Origin: Herbiconiux sp. L3-i23
GTDB lineage: Bacteria; Actinomycetota; Actinomycetes; Actinomycetales; Microbacteriaceae
DNA length: 64,000 bases
Direction of reading: 5' to 3'
NCBI RefSeq assembly: GCF_023734115.1
Contig: NZ_AP025737.1
Span: forward strand, 744,001-808,000
Of the stretch, positions 52,053 to 60,968 are shown piece after piece. Numbering within the stretch: position 1 is the stretch's first letter; each line of letters starts with the position of its first letter. The notes beneath the pieces were generated by a model that did no database searches, had not been told where the DNA came from, and saw nothing but the letters and a program-made list of their open reading frames with translations. The position numbers and the translations under genes were made by a program.

Positions 52053-52628
52053 TCAGAGGGGGAGCGGGGGACCGCGGTGGCGCAGCACGCTGATGCGGTC
52101 GGGGAGCACCGGGCTCCCGATTCGCCGGTGCGCGGGCGGGGGACGACGGGCGTCGACGTCGATCGCGGCGACGTCGGTGACGAGCCGGCGTGCCACCAAC
52201 CGGGCGAGGGCGACCAGTCCTGCGAGGATCCGTTCGCCCGCGACGAGCGCCACGAGCGTGATGAGGGCCGCGGCCGCGTGCGCCCACCACATCGCCGCGA
52301 CGGGGTGCGCCATCGCAGCGGGCGAGGCGAAGGCGGTGGCGACGGCGGCGTCGTGCGTGTGGCCGAGCTGCGGCGTGCGAGAGCCGAGCAGTTGGAAGAC
52401 CGAGTGGAATCCGGCCTGGCTGAGCGCCACGGTGAGCGTCAGACGCCAGAGCGAGAGGCGCCGCGACGACAGTGCGACGGACACCAGCATGGCGAAGGCG
52501 AGAGCGACCCCGAGAGTGACGGGGCTCGGCGCCGAACCGCCGCCTGCCGTGTGGGAGAAGGCGGCGACGAGCGTCGACACCGACGCGGCGGTCAGCGCGC
52601 GACCCGAGCGGGCGGTGCGAGCTGACAT
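52053..52628 (-). CDS. Histidine-containing multi-span membrane protein, probable partner of YcnI
   Basis: 191 residues from ATG. About four hydrophobic segments (near 11-28, 37-53, 60-83, 105-142). Histidines occur in or near membrane segments (SHTAGGG, GFHSVFQLL, LGHTHDA, MAHPVAAMWWAHA), and the C-terminus is Arg/Pro-rich. Proteins of this kind lie next to ycnI and copC/D genes in Actinobacteria; I do not know an assigned family name. Copper transport or sensing is inferred from context only. Confidence 0.75.
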   Translation of the reverse strand: MSARTARSGRALTAASVSTLVAAFSHTAGGGSAPSPVTLGVALAFAMLVSVALSSRRLSLWRLTLTVALSQAGFHSVFQLLGSRTPQLGHTHDAAVATAFASPAAMAHPVAAMWWAHAAAALITLVALVAGERILAGLVALARLVARRLVTDVAAIDVDARRPPPAHRRIGSPVLPDRISVLRHRGPPLPL

Positions 52629-52700
52629 GGGCCGGTGACCTCGACTCGGATCGGTCAGTCCTTCGAGCGCGAGGCGGGTGACGCCGACCCGGGCGGACTG

Positions 52701-52775
52701 TGGTGCCCCCAGTAGGATTCGAACCTACGCCCCTGCCTCCGGAGGGCAGTGCTCTATCCCCTGAGCTATGGGGGC
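52701..52775 (-). tRNA. tRNA-Arg(CCG)
   Basis: A 75-nt cloverleaf on the minus strand. The acceptor stem GCCCCCA/TGGGGGC is perfect (7 bp), with discriminator A and an encoded CCA (52701-52703). The D arm is GCTCAGGGGATAGAGC, the anticodon stem CTGCC/GGCAG with loop CTCCGGA gives anticodon CCG (reads CGG), and the T arm contains GGTTCGAATCC. No integrase or att-like duplication of its 3' end is seen nearby. Confidence 0.97.
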
Positions 52776-52855
52776 CAGGGACCGCACCAGATTAGCAGGG
52801 CGGACGTGCCGATTCCGCCGCGCACCCGTTCGGGCGGTGTGCAGATTCGGTTCCG

Positions 52856-52861
52856 TACCCT
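52856..52861 (+). promoter_or_regulatory. -10 box of the PNPOx-family gene (leaderless)
   Basis: TACCCT exactly 6 bases before the ATG at 52868, with no ribosome-binding site between. Confidence 0.45.
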
Positions 52862-52867
52862 CGACGG

Positions 52868-53548
52868 ATGCCCGCATCATCCGGCCCGTCGTCCGAACCG
52901 ACCCTGCGCGACCGCATCGCGGCGTTGCGGATGCCCGACTCCGCGGCTCCGGCGTTCGACCCCGACGACGCACCGGCGGAGCCGTTCGAGTTGCTGGAGC
53001 AGTGGCTCGTCGCCGCGATCGACGGCGGCGTGGCCGCCCCGCACGCCATGACGCTCGCGACGACCTCGACCACGGGTGCCCCCGCGGCGCGGACCGTGCT
53101 GCTGCAGGACGTCGCCGACGGAGCGCTGCGTTTCGCGAGCTCCGCCGACAGCCCGAAGGGCGAGGACATCGCGGCCGATCCGCGCGCCGCCGTGGTGCTG
53201 CACTGGCGGGAGCAGCATCGGCAGGTGCGGGTCATCGGGCGTGTCGACGCAGCGCCGCGGGAGGTCAGCGACGCCGACTTCCTCGCGCGACCCGCCACCG
53301 CGCGGGCCGGGATCATCGCGGGACGGCAGAGCGCGCCGCTGCCCGCCCGCGCCGAGGTCGACGGATCGATCGCCGGCGCCCGCGAGCTCATCGCGGTCAA
53401 CCCGCTGTTCGTCCCGCCGAGCTGGACCGTCTACCTGCTCGTCGCGCGCTCGATCGAGTTCTGGCAGGGCCCTCCCGGCAAGGGCCAGCAGCGGCTGCGC
53501 TACACCGGGGACGACGGCTCGTGGTCGAGGCAGCGCCTCTGGCCGTGA
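52868..53548 (+). CDS. Pyridoxamine 5'-phosphate oxidase-family flavoprotein
   Basis: 226 residues. FMN-binding split-barrel fold like PdxH. Features shared with PdxH include PHAMTLATTSTTGAPAARTVLLQDV, RQVRVIGRV, the near-C-terminal IEFWQGPPGKG motif and the terminal RQRLWP. However, the FYTN and FWGG motifs of E. coli PdxH are replaced here (SSADSPKGED; PSWTVY), so it may use a different substrate. Function as a true pyridoxine-phosphate oxidase is not certain; flavin oxidoreductase of the same family is the alternative. Confidence 0.85.
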   Translation: MPASSGPSSEPTLRDRIAALRMPDSAAPAFDPDDAPAEPFELLEQWLVAAIDGGVAAPHAMTLATTSTTGAPAARTVLLQDVADGALRFASSADSPKGEDIAADPRAAVVLHWREQHRQVRVIGRVDAAPREVSDADFLARPATARAGIIAGRQSAPLPARAEVDGSIAGARELIAVNPLFVPPSWTVYLLVARSIEFWQGPPGKGQQRLRYTGDDGSWSRQRLWP

Positions 53549-53564
53549 GCCGTCGTGCCGCCGA

Positions 53565-54227
53565 TCACATGTCGCGGTAGCGGCGCGCCTCGGCCAGGTG
53601 GGTGCGGAGCGTCTCGGCGTCGTCGCGGCGCCCGTATCCTGGCGTGTCGCGCTGGATGCGCCATCCCTCGGCGAGCGGTCCGGCGTCGACGACGTCGAAG
53701 CCGAACCCGTCGATGAGCGCGGTCACCGTCGCCTTCGCGTCGGCATCGTCACCAGCGATGACGAGCGCCCGGCGTCCCGGCGTGCCGGCGGGCGAACCGT
53801 CGGTCGTCAGGTCGCCGAAGCCGATGTGGTTGAACGCCTTCACCACCTTCGACTCGGGAAGGTGGGCCTGCAGCAGCTCCGCGGTGGTGGTCGACTCGTC
53901 GTCGAGCTCGGCGATGCTGCCGTCCCGCTGCGGGTAGTAGTTGTTCGTGTCGATCACGATCTTGCCGGCGAGCGGCTCGACGGGGACGTCCCGGTAGGCG
54001 CGGAGCGGGATCGTGACGATGACGAGATCGCCGGCGGCTGCCGCCTCCTCCGCGGTGGCCGCGCGGGCTCGGCCGCCGAGTTCGGCGACGAGGTCGTCCA
54101 GCGTCTCGGGGCCGCGCGAGTTGCTCACCACCACGTCGTAGCCGGAGGCGACCGCAAGCCGTGCGAGCTGGGAGCCGATGAGGCCGGAACCGATGGTGGC
54201 GATGGTCTTCACGTTCTCGAGTGTCAT
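53565..54227 (-). CDS. NADP-dependent coenzyme-F420-type reductase (NAD-binding)
   Basis: 220 residues from ATG at 54227. N-terminal Rossmann motif TIATIGSGLIGSQLARLAV (about 7-25), then VVVSNSRGPETLDDL, which resembles an NADP-specificity loop. The rest (VIVTIPLRAYRDVP, KIVIDTNNYYPQRDG, VVKAFNHIGFGDL) matches F420:NADPH oxidoreductase-like and 6PGDH-like proteins. An F420 or short-chain metabolite role is inferred from family, not from the neighbours. Confidence 0.88.
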   Translation of the reverse strand: MTLENVKTIATIGSGLIGSQLARLAVASGYDVVVSNSRGPETLDDLVAELGGRARAATAEEAAAAGDLVIVTIPLRAYRDVPVEPLAGKIVIDTNNYYPQRDGSIAELDDESTTTAELLQAHLPESKVVKAFNHIGFGDLTTDGSPAGTPGRRALVIAGDDADAKATVTALIDGFGFDVVDAGPLAEGWRIQRDTPGYGRRDDAETLRTHLAEARRYRDM

Positions 54228-54279
54228 ACTGCCGCGAACTCGCCGTCCCGTCGGCATATTCCCGTGCGATCATGGGCCG

Positions 54280-55080
54280 ATGAAGCGCACGGTGTCCGCC
54301 CACCTGACGTTCAGTGTCGATTCCCGTGCCGACATGGTGTTCGCCATCGCCGCCGCGCTGCCGGGGGAGGGGGCGACCCTCGAGGAGTCGCTCGCCTTCG
54401 TGAAGGACGGCGTCGCCATCGACCCGATCGAGCTCGGCGACCTGCACGGCGGACGCCTGCACCGGTTCGTCTCCGAGCCGGGTGAGCTGGTCGTCGACTA
54501 CCGAGCCGAGATCACCGGGCGGTCGGCGCCGGTCGCCGTCGACCCGCTCGATCTGATCACCTACCTGCGCCCCAGCCGCTACGCCGAGTCCGACCTGCTC
54601 CTCCCGACCGCGCAGGCCGAGTTCGCCGGACTCTCCGGCCGCGACCTGCTCGCCGGCGTGAGCTCGTGGGTCGGATCGCAGCTGCGCTACGTGCCGGGAT
54701 CGAGCGAGCCGACCGACGGCGCGCGGGACACCCTGCTCGACCGTCGCGGGGTCTGCCGCGACTACGCGCACCTCTGCATCGCGCTGCTCCGCGCGCTCGA
54801 CGTTCCCGCCCGGCTCGTGTCGGCCTACGCGCCGGGACTCGACCCGATGGACTTCCACGCGGTCGCCGAGGCGTACGTCGACGACCAGTGGCACGTCGTC
54901 GACGCGACGACTCTGGCCCCGCGGCAATCGCTCGTGCGCATCGCGACCGGCCGCGACGCCGCCGACACGGCGTTCCTCAGCAACCACTGGGGTCTCGTCA
55001 GCGTCACGCGCATGGAGGTGACGGCGACGGTCGACGAGCTGCCGACCGACGACGTCCGCGACCTCGTGACGCTCGGCTGA
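54280..55080 (+). CDS. Transglutaminase-like cysteine protease family protein
   Basis: 266 residues from ATG at 54280. An N-terminal beta-rich domain (about 1-100, with RAEITGRSAPVAVDPLDLITYLRPSRY) precedes the transglutaminase-like core. The catalytic triad is Cys159 (RRGVCRDYAHL), His193 (PMDFHAVAEAYVDDQW) and Asp208 (VVDATTL). Such proteins are proteases or amidases on peptide bonds, not necessarily cross-linkers; no signal peptide is seen. Convergent with the lipoprotein gene 7 bases downstream. Confidence 0.9.
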   Translation: MKRTVSAHLTFSVDSRADMVFAIAAALPGEGATLEESLAFVKDGVAIDPIELGDLHGGRLHRFVSEPGELVVDYRAEITGRSAPVAVDPLDLITYLRPSRYAESDLLLPTAQAEFAGLSGRDLLAGVSSWVGSQLRYVPGSSEPTDGARDTLLDRRGVCRDYAHLCIALLRALDVPARLVSAYAPGLDPMDFHAVAEAYVDDQWHVVDATTLAPRQSLVRIATGRDAADTAFLSNHWGLVSVTRMEVTATVDELPTDDVRDLVTLG

Positions 55081-55087
55081 GCGGACC

Positions 55088-55726
55088 TCAGGCGGGGATG
55101 TTCGAGGCGACGGAGGAGAGGAACTGCTCGGCGTCGCCCGGCTCGAAGAACAGCACCGACGCGGCGTCCGCATGGATCCAGTACTCGCCGACGAAGACGT
55201 CGGCCATCCCGCTGCCGTCCTTCTGGATGAAGTAGCCCTCGTCGGAGAACGACGAGTAGGTCGGCACCATGTTGCTGCTCGAGACCAGCTCGTTCTTGCG
55301 CGCCTCGATCGCCGCCGCGTCGAGGTGGGCGACGGCGACCTCGATGGTGTCGTTGCTCGTCTGGTTGAGGAAGCCGCAGCTGACGCCCTGGGCGTCGACG
55401 ATCTCGGCCGCCACGGAGCCGGATGCCACCGCGTACCCGGGGTCGGCACCGAAGTTCGGGTTGAACGCGTAGATCTGCTCGGGCGTCATGAGCTCGTCGC
55501 AGGTGAGACCGACGGGGATGCCGGTCGGCTCCGGCGCGGTGGTCTCGGTCGTCTCGGGAGTGGGTTCGACATCGGTTCCGGGCGCCGTCGACTCGACCGG
55601 TGGGGCGGCGACGGGGTTCGAGGTACATCCGGCAAGGGCGACACCGAGGGCGGTCAGCGCGATCACTGCGGCCGTGCGTCCGATCCCCGACAGCGACCTC
55701 GACGGCGACTTTCCCGACAGCGACAT
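55088..55726 (-). CDS. Lipoprotein of unknown function
   Basis: 212 residues from ATG with GGAGGGG upstream. Signal sequence with lipobox LAGC, lipid-modified Cys34, followed by a Thr/Pro/Glu-rich linker (to about 75). The mature domain has two cysteines (LTCDEL, VSCGFLN) likely disulfide-bonded, and YAFNPNF. No named family recognised; it looks like a DUF3558-type extracytoplasmic lipoprotein but that is only a resemblance. Confidence 0.8.
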   Translation of the reverse strand: MSLSGKSPSRSLSGIGRTAAVIALTALGVALAGCTSNPVAAPPVESTAPGTDVEPTPETTETTAPEPTGIPVGLTCDELMTPEQIYAFNPNFGADPGYAVASGSVAAEIVDAQGVSCGFLNQTSNDTIEVAVAHLDAAAIEARKNELVSSSNMVPTYSSFSDEGYFIQKDGSGMADVFVGEYWIHADAASVLFFEPGDAEQFLSSVASNIPA

Positions 55727-55872
55727 GTTGAACCCCTCCACCCGAAGCGGGTCGTCCCCGCGTCCACCCCGCGGCGATCGGATACGACCACCTCGGAAGG
55801 GTAGCAATCGCGGGAGCCCGCGCGGGCCTACCACGCTCCGAGGCCGTCAACGCGACGGAGGCCCGGCGAAGG

Positions 55873-55878
55873 TAGGCT
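55873..55878 (+). promoter_or_regulatory. -10 box of argS (leaderless)
   Basis: TAGGCT 8 bases before the GTG start, no ribosome-binding site. The same class of signal as mnmA and gatC, with slightly longer spacing. Confidence 0.5.
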
Positions 55879-55886
55879 GGTCAGCC

Positions 55887-57563
55887 GTGACTCCCGCCGA
55901 CCTCGCCGACATCCTCGCCCGCCTCGTGACCGCGGCGGCGCAGCGACGAGGGATCGACGACGTCACCCCCTCGGCCGCCGACGTGCCGCTCGAGCGCCCG
56001 CGCAACCGCGAGCACGGCGACTGGGCGAGCAACGTCGCCATGCGCTTCGGCAAGCGCCTCGGAACGAGCCCGCGTGAGCTCGCCGGTGAACTCGCCGAGG
56101 GCATCGCCGCCGTCGACGGCGTCAAGTCGGTCGATATCGCCGGGCCCGGCTTCATCAACGTCACCCTCGACGCCGCCGCGGCCGGCGCGCTCGCGAGGGA
56201 GATCGTCGACGCGGGTGGACGTTATGGCACCGGTGCCGCGCTCTCCGGCGTCACCATGAACCTCGAGTTCGTCTCGGCGAACCCGACAGGACCCATCCAT
56301 CTCGGCGGAACGCGCTGGGCGGCGGTCGGCGACTCGCTCGCCCGCATCCTCGCCGCGCAGGGCGCGCTCGTCACCCGCGAGTACTACTTCAACGACCACG
56401 GCGCGCAGATCGACCGCTTCAGCCGCAGCCTGCTCGCGAGCTTCCTCGGCGAGGACACCCCGGAGGACGGCTACGCGGGCGGGTACATCGCCGACATCAC
56501 CGCGCGCGTCGTCGCCGACTACCCGGGCGACCTCGCGTCGCTCCCGCGGGCCGAGGCGCAGGAGGTGTTCCGCGCGGTCGGCGTCGAGCTGATGTTCGGC
56601 GACATCAAGGCCCAGCTGCACGAGTTCGGCGTCGACTTCGACGTTTACTTCCACGAGAACGACCTGCACGACACCGGAGCCGTCGAGAAGGCGGTGACGC
56701 GGCTGCGCGAACTCGGCCACATCTTCGACGCCGACGGCGCGGTGTGGCTGCGCACCACCGAGTTCGGCGACGACCGCGACCGCGTCGTCATCAAGAGCGA
56801 CGGCGAGCCCGCCTACATCGCGGGCGACCTCGCTTACTACTTGAACAAGCGCGAGCGCGGCTTCGAACGCAACCTGATCATGCTGGGCGCCGACCACCAC
56901 GGCTACATCGGCCGTCTGATGGCCGCGGTCGCCGCATTCGGCGACACTCCGTGGGTGAACCTCGAGATCCTCATCGGCCAGCTCGTCAACCTGGTGAAGG
57001 ACGGCGTCCCCGTCCGGATGAGCAAGCGCGCCGGCACCGTGGTCACCATGGAGGACCTCGTCGACGCCGTCGGCGTCGACGCCGCGCGCTACTCGCTGGT
57101 GCGCTCGTCGACCGACTCCGCGCTCGACATCGACCTCGACCTGCTGACCAAGCGCAGCAACGACAACCCCGTCTACTACGTGCAGTACGCCCACGCGCGC
57201 ACCCGCGCGGTCGCCCGCAACGCCGAGGCGTCGGGTGTGCGTCGCGAGATCGACGGCGAGCCGGCCTTCTCGCCCGAACTGCTCGAGCACGAGACCGAGT
57301 CGATCCTCCTCGGTGTGCTCCAGGAGTTCCCGCGCATCCTCGCCCAGGCGGCGGAACTGCGCGAGCCGCACCGCGTCGCCCGCTATCTCGAAGAGCTCGC
57401 CGGGTCGTACCACCGCTGGTACGACAACTGCCGGGTCATCCCGCAGGGCGACGCCCCCATCGAGCCGGTGCACACCACTCGGCTGTGGCTGAACGACGCC
57501 GTCGCGCAGGTTCTGCGATCGGGTCTCGGGCTACTCGGCGTCGCGGCGCCGGAACGGATGTGA
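55887..57563 (+). CDS. argS: Arginyl-tRNA synthetase
   Basis: 558 residues from GTG. Charges tRNA-Arg. An N-terminal additional domain (about 1-110) is followed by the class I Rossmann core with the HIGH-type motif HLGG (138-141) and the KMSKS-type MSK (378-380 in VRMSKRAG). The C-terminal anticodon-binding domain carries [12 protein letters not shown] and the final RSGLGLLGV. Length and order are standard. tRNA-Arg(CCG), one of its substrates, lies 3 kb upstream, probably by chance. The DUF2993 gene follows 1 base after its stop. Confidence 0.97.
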   Translation: MTPADLADILARLVTAAAQRRGIDDVTPSAADVPLERPRNREHGDWASNVAMRFGKRLGTSPRELAGELAEGIAAVDGVKSVDIAGPGFINVTLDAAAAGALAREIVDAGGRYGTGAALSGVTMNLEFVSANPTGPIHLGGTRWAAVGDSLARILAAQGALVTREYYFNDHGAQIDRFSRSLLASFLGEDTPEDGYAGGYIADITARVVADYPGDLASLPRAEAQEVFRAVGVELMFGDIKAQLHEFGVDFDVYFHENDLHDTGAVEKAVTRLRELGHIFDADGAVWLRTTEFGDDRDRVVIKSDGEPAYIAGDLAYYLNKRERGFERNLIMLGADHHGYIGRLMAAVAAFGDTPWVNLEILIGQLVNLVKDGVPVRMSKRAGTVVTMEDLVDAVGVDAARYSLVRSSTDSALDIDLDLLTKRSNDNPVYYVQYAHARTRAVARNAEASGVRREIDGEPAFSPELLEHETESILLGVLQEFPRILAQAAELREPHRVARYLEELAGSYHRWYDNCRVIPQGDAPIEPVHTTRLWLNDAVAQVLRSGLGLLGVAAPERM

Positions 57564-57564
57564 G

Positions 57565-58353
57565 ATGAGCGACGACCGCGCCGACCGCCCGAGAGCGGTC
57601 CGTTACCGGGACGCCCACCCGACGAGCAGGCGGCGCTTCCGCGTGATCGTGCTCGTCATGAGCATCATCGTCGTCGCGGGACTCCTCGTCGTCGGCGACC
57701 TCGCGATCCGCGCCTACGCGGAAGACCGGGTGGCATCCGAGATCGAATCCCGGCTGCCCGACCAGGTCGAGGGCGATGTCGACGTCTCGATCGGCGGCTT
57801 CTCGGTCGTGGCGCAGTACCTCACCGGCCGCTTCGACGACGTCCGACTCGTCTCCGAGGGCGTCACCGTCGCCGGCGTGCCGGTCGAGGCGGACATCACC
57901 CTCAACGGCGTGCCCGTCGATACCTCGCAGCCGGTGGAGCACGCGGAGGGGGCGTTCTCGCTCGACCAGGACGCTGTGGCCTCGCTGCTCGCAAGCCAGG
58001 GCATCGACGGCGCGGTGACCTTCGACGGAGGTCGCCTGAGTTACGCGGCCGACACGCTCGTGTTCGGTCAGACCCTCACCGTCGGCTTCACGGCGACGCC
58101 GTCGATCGACGGCGGCCGGATCGTCTTCACCCCCGACGACGCCTCGGTGTCCGCCGGAGGCGTCGACCTCGACCTCGACGCGCTCTTCCCCGTCCTCGCC
58201 CCCGAAGGACTCGCCATCTGCGTCGCCCAGTACCTGCCGTCGGCGATCGCACTCGGCGACGTGGCCATCGCGGATGGTCGCGCGACCGTCTCCCTGACCG
58301 CCGAGAACCTGCCGCTCACCGAGTCGGCCCTGCGCGAGACCGGCACCTGCTGA
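57565..58353 (+). CDS. LmeA-like phospholipid-binding protein (DUF2993)
   Basis: 262 residues from ATG, 1 base after argS. Short cytoplasmic basic N-terminus, one membrane anchor (about 28-50, FRVIVLVMSIIVVAGLLVVGDLAI), then an extracytoplasmic DUF2993 domain with repeats of strands and GVTVAGVPVEADITLNGVP. Mycobacterial LmeA needs this fold for lipomannan elongation. The C-terminal ETGTC cysteine is unpaired. Co-transcribed with argS. Confidence 0.88.
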   Translation: MSDDRADRPRAVRYRDAHPTSRRRFRVIVLVMSIIVVAGLLVVGDLAIRAYAEDRVASEIESRLPDQVEGDVDVSIGGFSVVAQYLTGRFDDVRLVSEGVTVAGVPVEADITLNGVPVDTSQPVEHAEGAFSLDQDAVASLLASQGIDGAVTFDGGRLSYAADTLVFGQTLTVGFTATPSIDGGRIVFTPDDASVSAGGVDLDLDALFPVLAPEGLAICVAQYLPSAIALGDVAIADGRATVSLTAENLPLTESALRETGTC

Positions 58354-58367
58354 CCCCTCACCCCTCA

Positions 58368-58447
58368 CCCCTGCGAGCGCGGTGTGTTGTCGCGAGCGCG
58401 GTTGTTTATACATGCGCGCTCGCAGCAACACACCGCGCTCGCAGGGG
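58368..58447. repeat. Large near-perfect palindrome between convergent genes
   Basis: Two 33-base arms (58368-58400 and 58415-58447) pair with only two mismatches, around a 14-base AT-rich loop (GTTGTTTATACATG). It lies between the DUF2993 stop (58353) and the asparaginase stop (58449). Without a T-tract it may act as a bidirectional structural terminator; cruciform formation is possible in DNA. Confidence 0.7.
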
Positions 58448-58448
58448 G

Positions 58449-59459
58449 TCAGGGGGTTGTGAAGGCCGAGTCGATCGAGTCGCGGTCCGTGACGCCCGTG
58501 GCCAGGACGGTCATCAGGAGCAGGCGGGCCTTCAGGCCGTCCAGGGCGCCCGCCGGGATGAGGCCGCGACGCAGGAGGTCGGTCTCGGATCCCGGATAGC
58601 CGCCGGTGGCGCGGTACAGGTCGCCGGCTCCGGTGCGCGACGCGAAGACGACCGGCATGGTTTCCGATGCGCGGCTGAGCGCGTCGAGCGCGCGGGTGCC
58701 GACGTGGCCGGCGCCGAACACTTCGACGACGAGCCCGTCGTAGCCGAGCCCCGGGATGGCGTCGAGCACCGCGGTGTCGTCGCCGAGCGCGAGGCGGTGC
58801 AGGGCGACTCTCGGTGCATCGGAGACGGCTGGCACCAGGGGAGCCCGTCGTGCTGCGGGGCCGACGGAGAACCGCACGCGGTCCTCGACGATCCACCCGA
58901 TCGGTCCGGCGTCCGGCGAACCGAACGCGCTCGGCCCGGAGGTGCGGGTCTTCCGCACGGCGGGCGCGCGGTGGATCTCGCAGGCGAGCACCACGAGCAC
59001 CCCGTGCGCGGCGCTCTCGGGTCGGGCGGCGACCCGCACCGCGTCGACCAGGTTCGCGGGCCCGTCCGCTCCCGGCTTGCCGGGGTTGCGCATCGCGCCC
59101 GTCACCACCACGGGAATGGTCGCCGGCAGCAGCAGGTCGAGCAGGTACGCCGACTCCTCGAGGGTGTCGGTGCCCTGCGTCACGACGACACCGTCCACCC
59201 CGTCGTCGGCGAGCGCGGCGATGTGCTCAGCGAGTTGCACGATGTCCCGCCACGAGATGTCGGCCGACATCAGCGTGCGGAAGGTCGACGGCTCGACCCG
59301 GGCGATGCTCCCGAGGAGCGGGATCGACGCGACGAGGCCCGCCGCATCGATCGCGAGCGCCGAGTTCGACCCCGTCGCGTCCACCGGCGCGCCGATGGTG
59401 CCCCCGAGCGCGAGGATCGCGACGCGGGGGAGCGAGCCGCTCACGAACCCTCTGCTCAT
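58449..59459 (-). CDS. Asparaginase-family amidohydrolase
   Basis: 336 residues from ATG at 59459; GTG at 59444 with AGAGGG upstream is an alternative. Two-domain asparaginase fold: first Thr in LALGGTIG (Thr21), the second Thr-Asp in TQGTDTLEES (Thr97-Asp98), the GAMRNPGKPGADGP block (Asp132) and a C-terminal VVEVFGAGHVG domain. The acceptor need not be asparagine: it hydrolyses amides of dicarboxylates in general. It is the last gene of a five-gene operon, 13 bases after the deacetylase-fold gene, which could supply a half-amide substrate (inference). Confidence 0.88.
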   Translation of the reverse strand: MSRGFVSGSLPRVAILALGGTIGAPVDATGSNSALAIDAAGLVASIPLLGSIARVEPSTFRTLMSADISWRDIVQLAEHIAALADDGVDGVVVTQGTDTLEESAYLLDLLLPATIPVVVTGAMRNPGKPGADGPANLVDAVRVAARPESAAHGVLVVLACEIHRAPAVRKTRTSGPSAFGSPDAGPIGWIVEDRVRFSVGPAARRAPLVPAVSDAPRVALHRLALGDDTAVLDAIPGLGYDGLVVEVFGAGHVGTRALDALSRASETMPVVFASRTGAGDLYRATGGYPGSETDLLRRGLIPAGALDGLKARLLLMTVLATGVTDRDSIDSAFTTP

Positions 59460-59472
59460 CAACGACTGCCGC

Positions 59473-60390
59473 TCAGGAGCGGAACTCGCGGTCGAACGGG
59501 TACTTCGGGGCCTCCTCGAAGGGGTAACGGCGCTTGAAGTCCTGCACGATCGCATCGCATGTCTCGATGGTGACACCCTCGTGGCCGAGCATGTACTCGG
59601 TGAGCCGCTCGAGCATCAGCAGCACCTGCGGCCGACCCGACACGTCGGGGTGGATGCAGATCGGGAACGACGCGTAGTCGTACTCGCGGTAGACCCAGTC
59701 GAACTGGTCGCGCCACAGCTGCTCGATGTCGCGCGGGTTGGCGAAGCCGTAGCTGTTCGGCGAGCTCTTCACGAACATCATCGGGGGCAGGTCGTCGAGG
59801 TACCAGTTGAAAGCGAGGCTGACGAGCGGGATCTCGGTACCGCGGACGACGGGCTTCATCCACTCGTCGGCGCTCTTGCTGTAGTCGATCTTCGTCCAGC
59901 TGTCGCCCGTGCGCGCGTAGAACGGCTGGAAGTCGTGCAGCACCTGGGTGCGGTCGTACTGGAAGCCGTTCTCGAGGAGCAGGTCGGCGGTGATGGTGGT
60001 CATCTCGCCCCACGGCGCGATGTAGCCGGTGGGCTTCTGGCCGGACAGCTGCTCGATGAGCTCGAGCGAGCGGCCGAGCACGTCGCGTTCCTGCTGCGGC
60101 GACATGTCGCGCGGGTTCTCGTGCGAGTATCCGTGCGCGCCGATCTCGTGGCCGCCCTCGACGACGAGCTGCATCGCCTCGGGGAAGGTCTCGATCGAGT
60201 GGCCGGGAGTGAAGAAGGTGGCCTTCGCGTCGTACTTGGCGAACATCTTCACCAGGCGCGGGATGCCCACCTCGCCGGCCCAGAGGCCGCGCTGGATGTC
60301 CTGCAGGCTGTCCTCGCCGCCGTACGAGCCGAGCCATCCGGCGACCGCATCGACGTCGACGCCGAAACTGACCTTGATTTCCTTTGCCAT
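59473..60390 (-). CDS. HpPgdA/imidase-like polysaccharide-deacetylase-fold hydrolase
   Basis: 305 residues from ATG with GGAAGGAACC upstream. Very close in length and pattern to Helicobacter HpPgdA (recalled): MAKEI[19 protein letters not shown], [23 protein letters not shown] and the metal ligands Asp14, His86, His90. HpPgdA deacetylates peptidoglycan, but near relatives (for example the Pseudomonas putida YZ-26 imidase) open cyclic imides. No signal peptide is present, so an intracellular small-molecule substrate is more likely here than peptidoglycan. It sits between a DUF1185 gene and an asparaginase-like gene, which supports the imidase reading. Confidence 0.88.
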   Translation of the reverse strand: MAKEIKVSFGVDVDAVAGWLGSYGGEDSLQDIQRGLWAGEVGIPRLVKMFAKYDAKATFFTPGHSIETFPEAMQLVVEGGHEIGAHGYSHENPRDMSPQQERDVLGRSLELIEQLSGQKPTGYIAPWGEMTTITADLLLENGFQYDRTQVLHDFQPFYARTGDSWTKIDYSKSADEWMKPVVRGTEIPLVSLAFNWYLDDLPPMMFVKSSPNSYGFANPRDIEQLWRDQFDWVYREYDYASFPICIHPDVSGRPQVLLMLERLTEYMLGHEGVTIETCDAIVQDFKRRYPFEEAPKYPFDREFRS

Positions 60391-60414
60391 GAGCGGTTCC
60401 TTCCGGAGTGGTTT

Positions 60415-60966
60415 TCAGGATGCGGGGGAGAAGGGGGCGAGCCGCGCCTGGGGGCGTCCCGACGAGGCGACGGCGAAGGCGACGAGGATCTCGTCCTCGG
60501 CGGGCGCATCGGCGAGGCGCACCTCGACGCTCTGGTGGTGCGAGCGGGTGGTGGCGTCGGTGATGTGCTTCATCGGGATGTCGAACGTGGCCGCGGCGGG
60601 CGCCCGCTTCTCGACCGCCGGCAGCAGAGTGGTCGCGCCGATGCGGCCGCGCAGGTGGTCGCCGAAGGTGAGGGTGTGGATGAGCGCCGAGCCGTGCTCG
60701 ACCTCCCCGCCGAGACCGACGATGGCGGCCTTGCCGTAGGCCTCGACCGGGGCGCCGAGCGCGTCGACTACACGGGGGGCGAGCAGGGCGCCGAGGTCGG
60801 AAGCGTTCTCGGCGATGCCGGGCGCGAGGTCGTCGACGAAGCCGGCGCCGAACCACGGGTTGCGGATGACGGCGACGACGATCGCGACCCGCGTGACGGG
60901 GTCGACCGGCCGGCCGCCGTCGAGCAGGGTCTCCTCGAGGATCGTGGTGATCGATCGGACTTCCAT
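60415..60966 (-). CDS. DUF1185 (amino-acid-synthesis family) protein, copy 2
   Basis: 183 residues from ATG with TGGAGG 7 bases upstream. Shares with copy 1 the blocks DALGAPVEAYGKAAIVGLGGEVEHGSALIH, PMKHITDATTRSHHQS and RLADAPAEDEILV. DUF1185 has no settled reaction. Two base pairs separate it from copy 1, and it is followed 24 bases later by the deacetylase-fold gene. Confidence 0.85.
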   Translation of the reverse strand: MEVRSITTILEETLLDGGRPVDPVTRVAIVVAVIRNPWFGAGFVDDLAPGIAENASDLGALLAPRVVDALGAPVEAYGKAAIVGLGGEVEHGSALIHTLTFGDHLRGRIGATTLLPAVEKRAPAAATFDIPMKHITDATTRSHHQSVEVRLADAPAEDEILVAFAVASSGRPQARLAPFSPAS

Positions 60967-60968
60967 GC

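Noticed and set aside
52701-52775. tRNA-Arg as integration site of an island
   Set aside because: No integrase, no duplicated tRNA 3' end and no change in gene type on either side.
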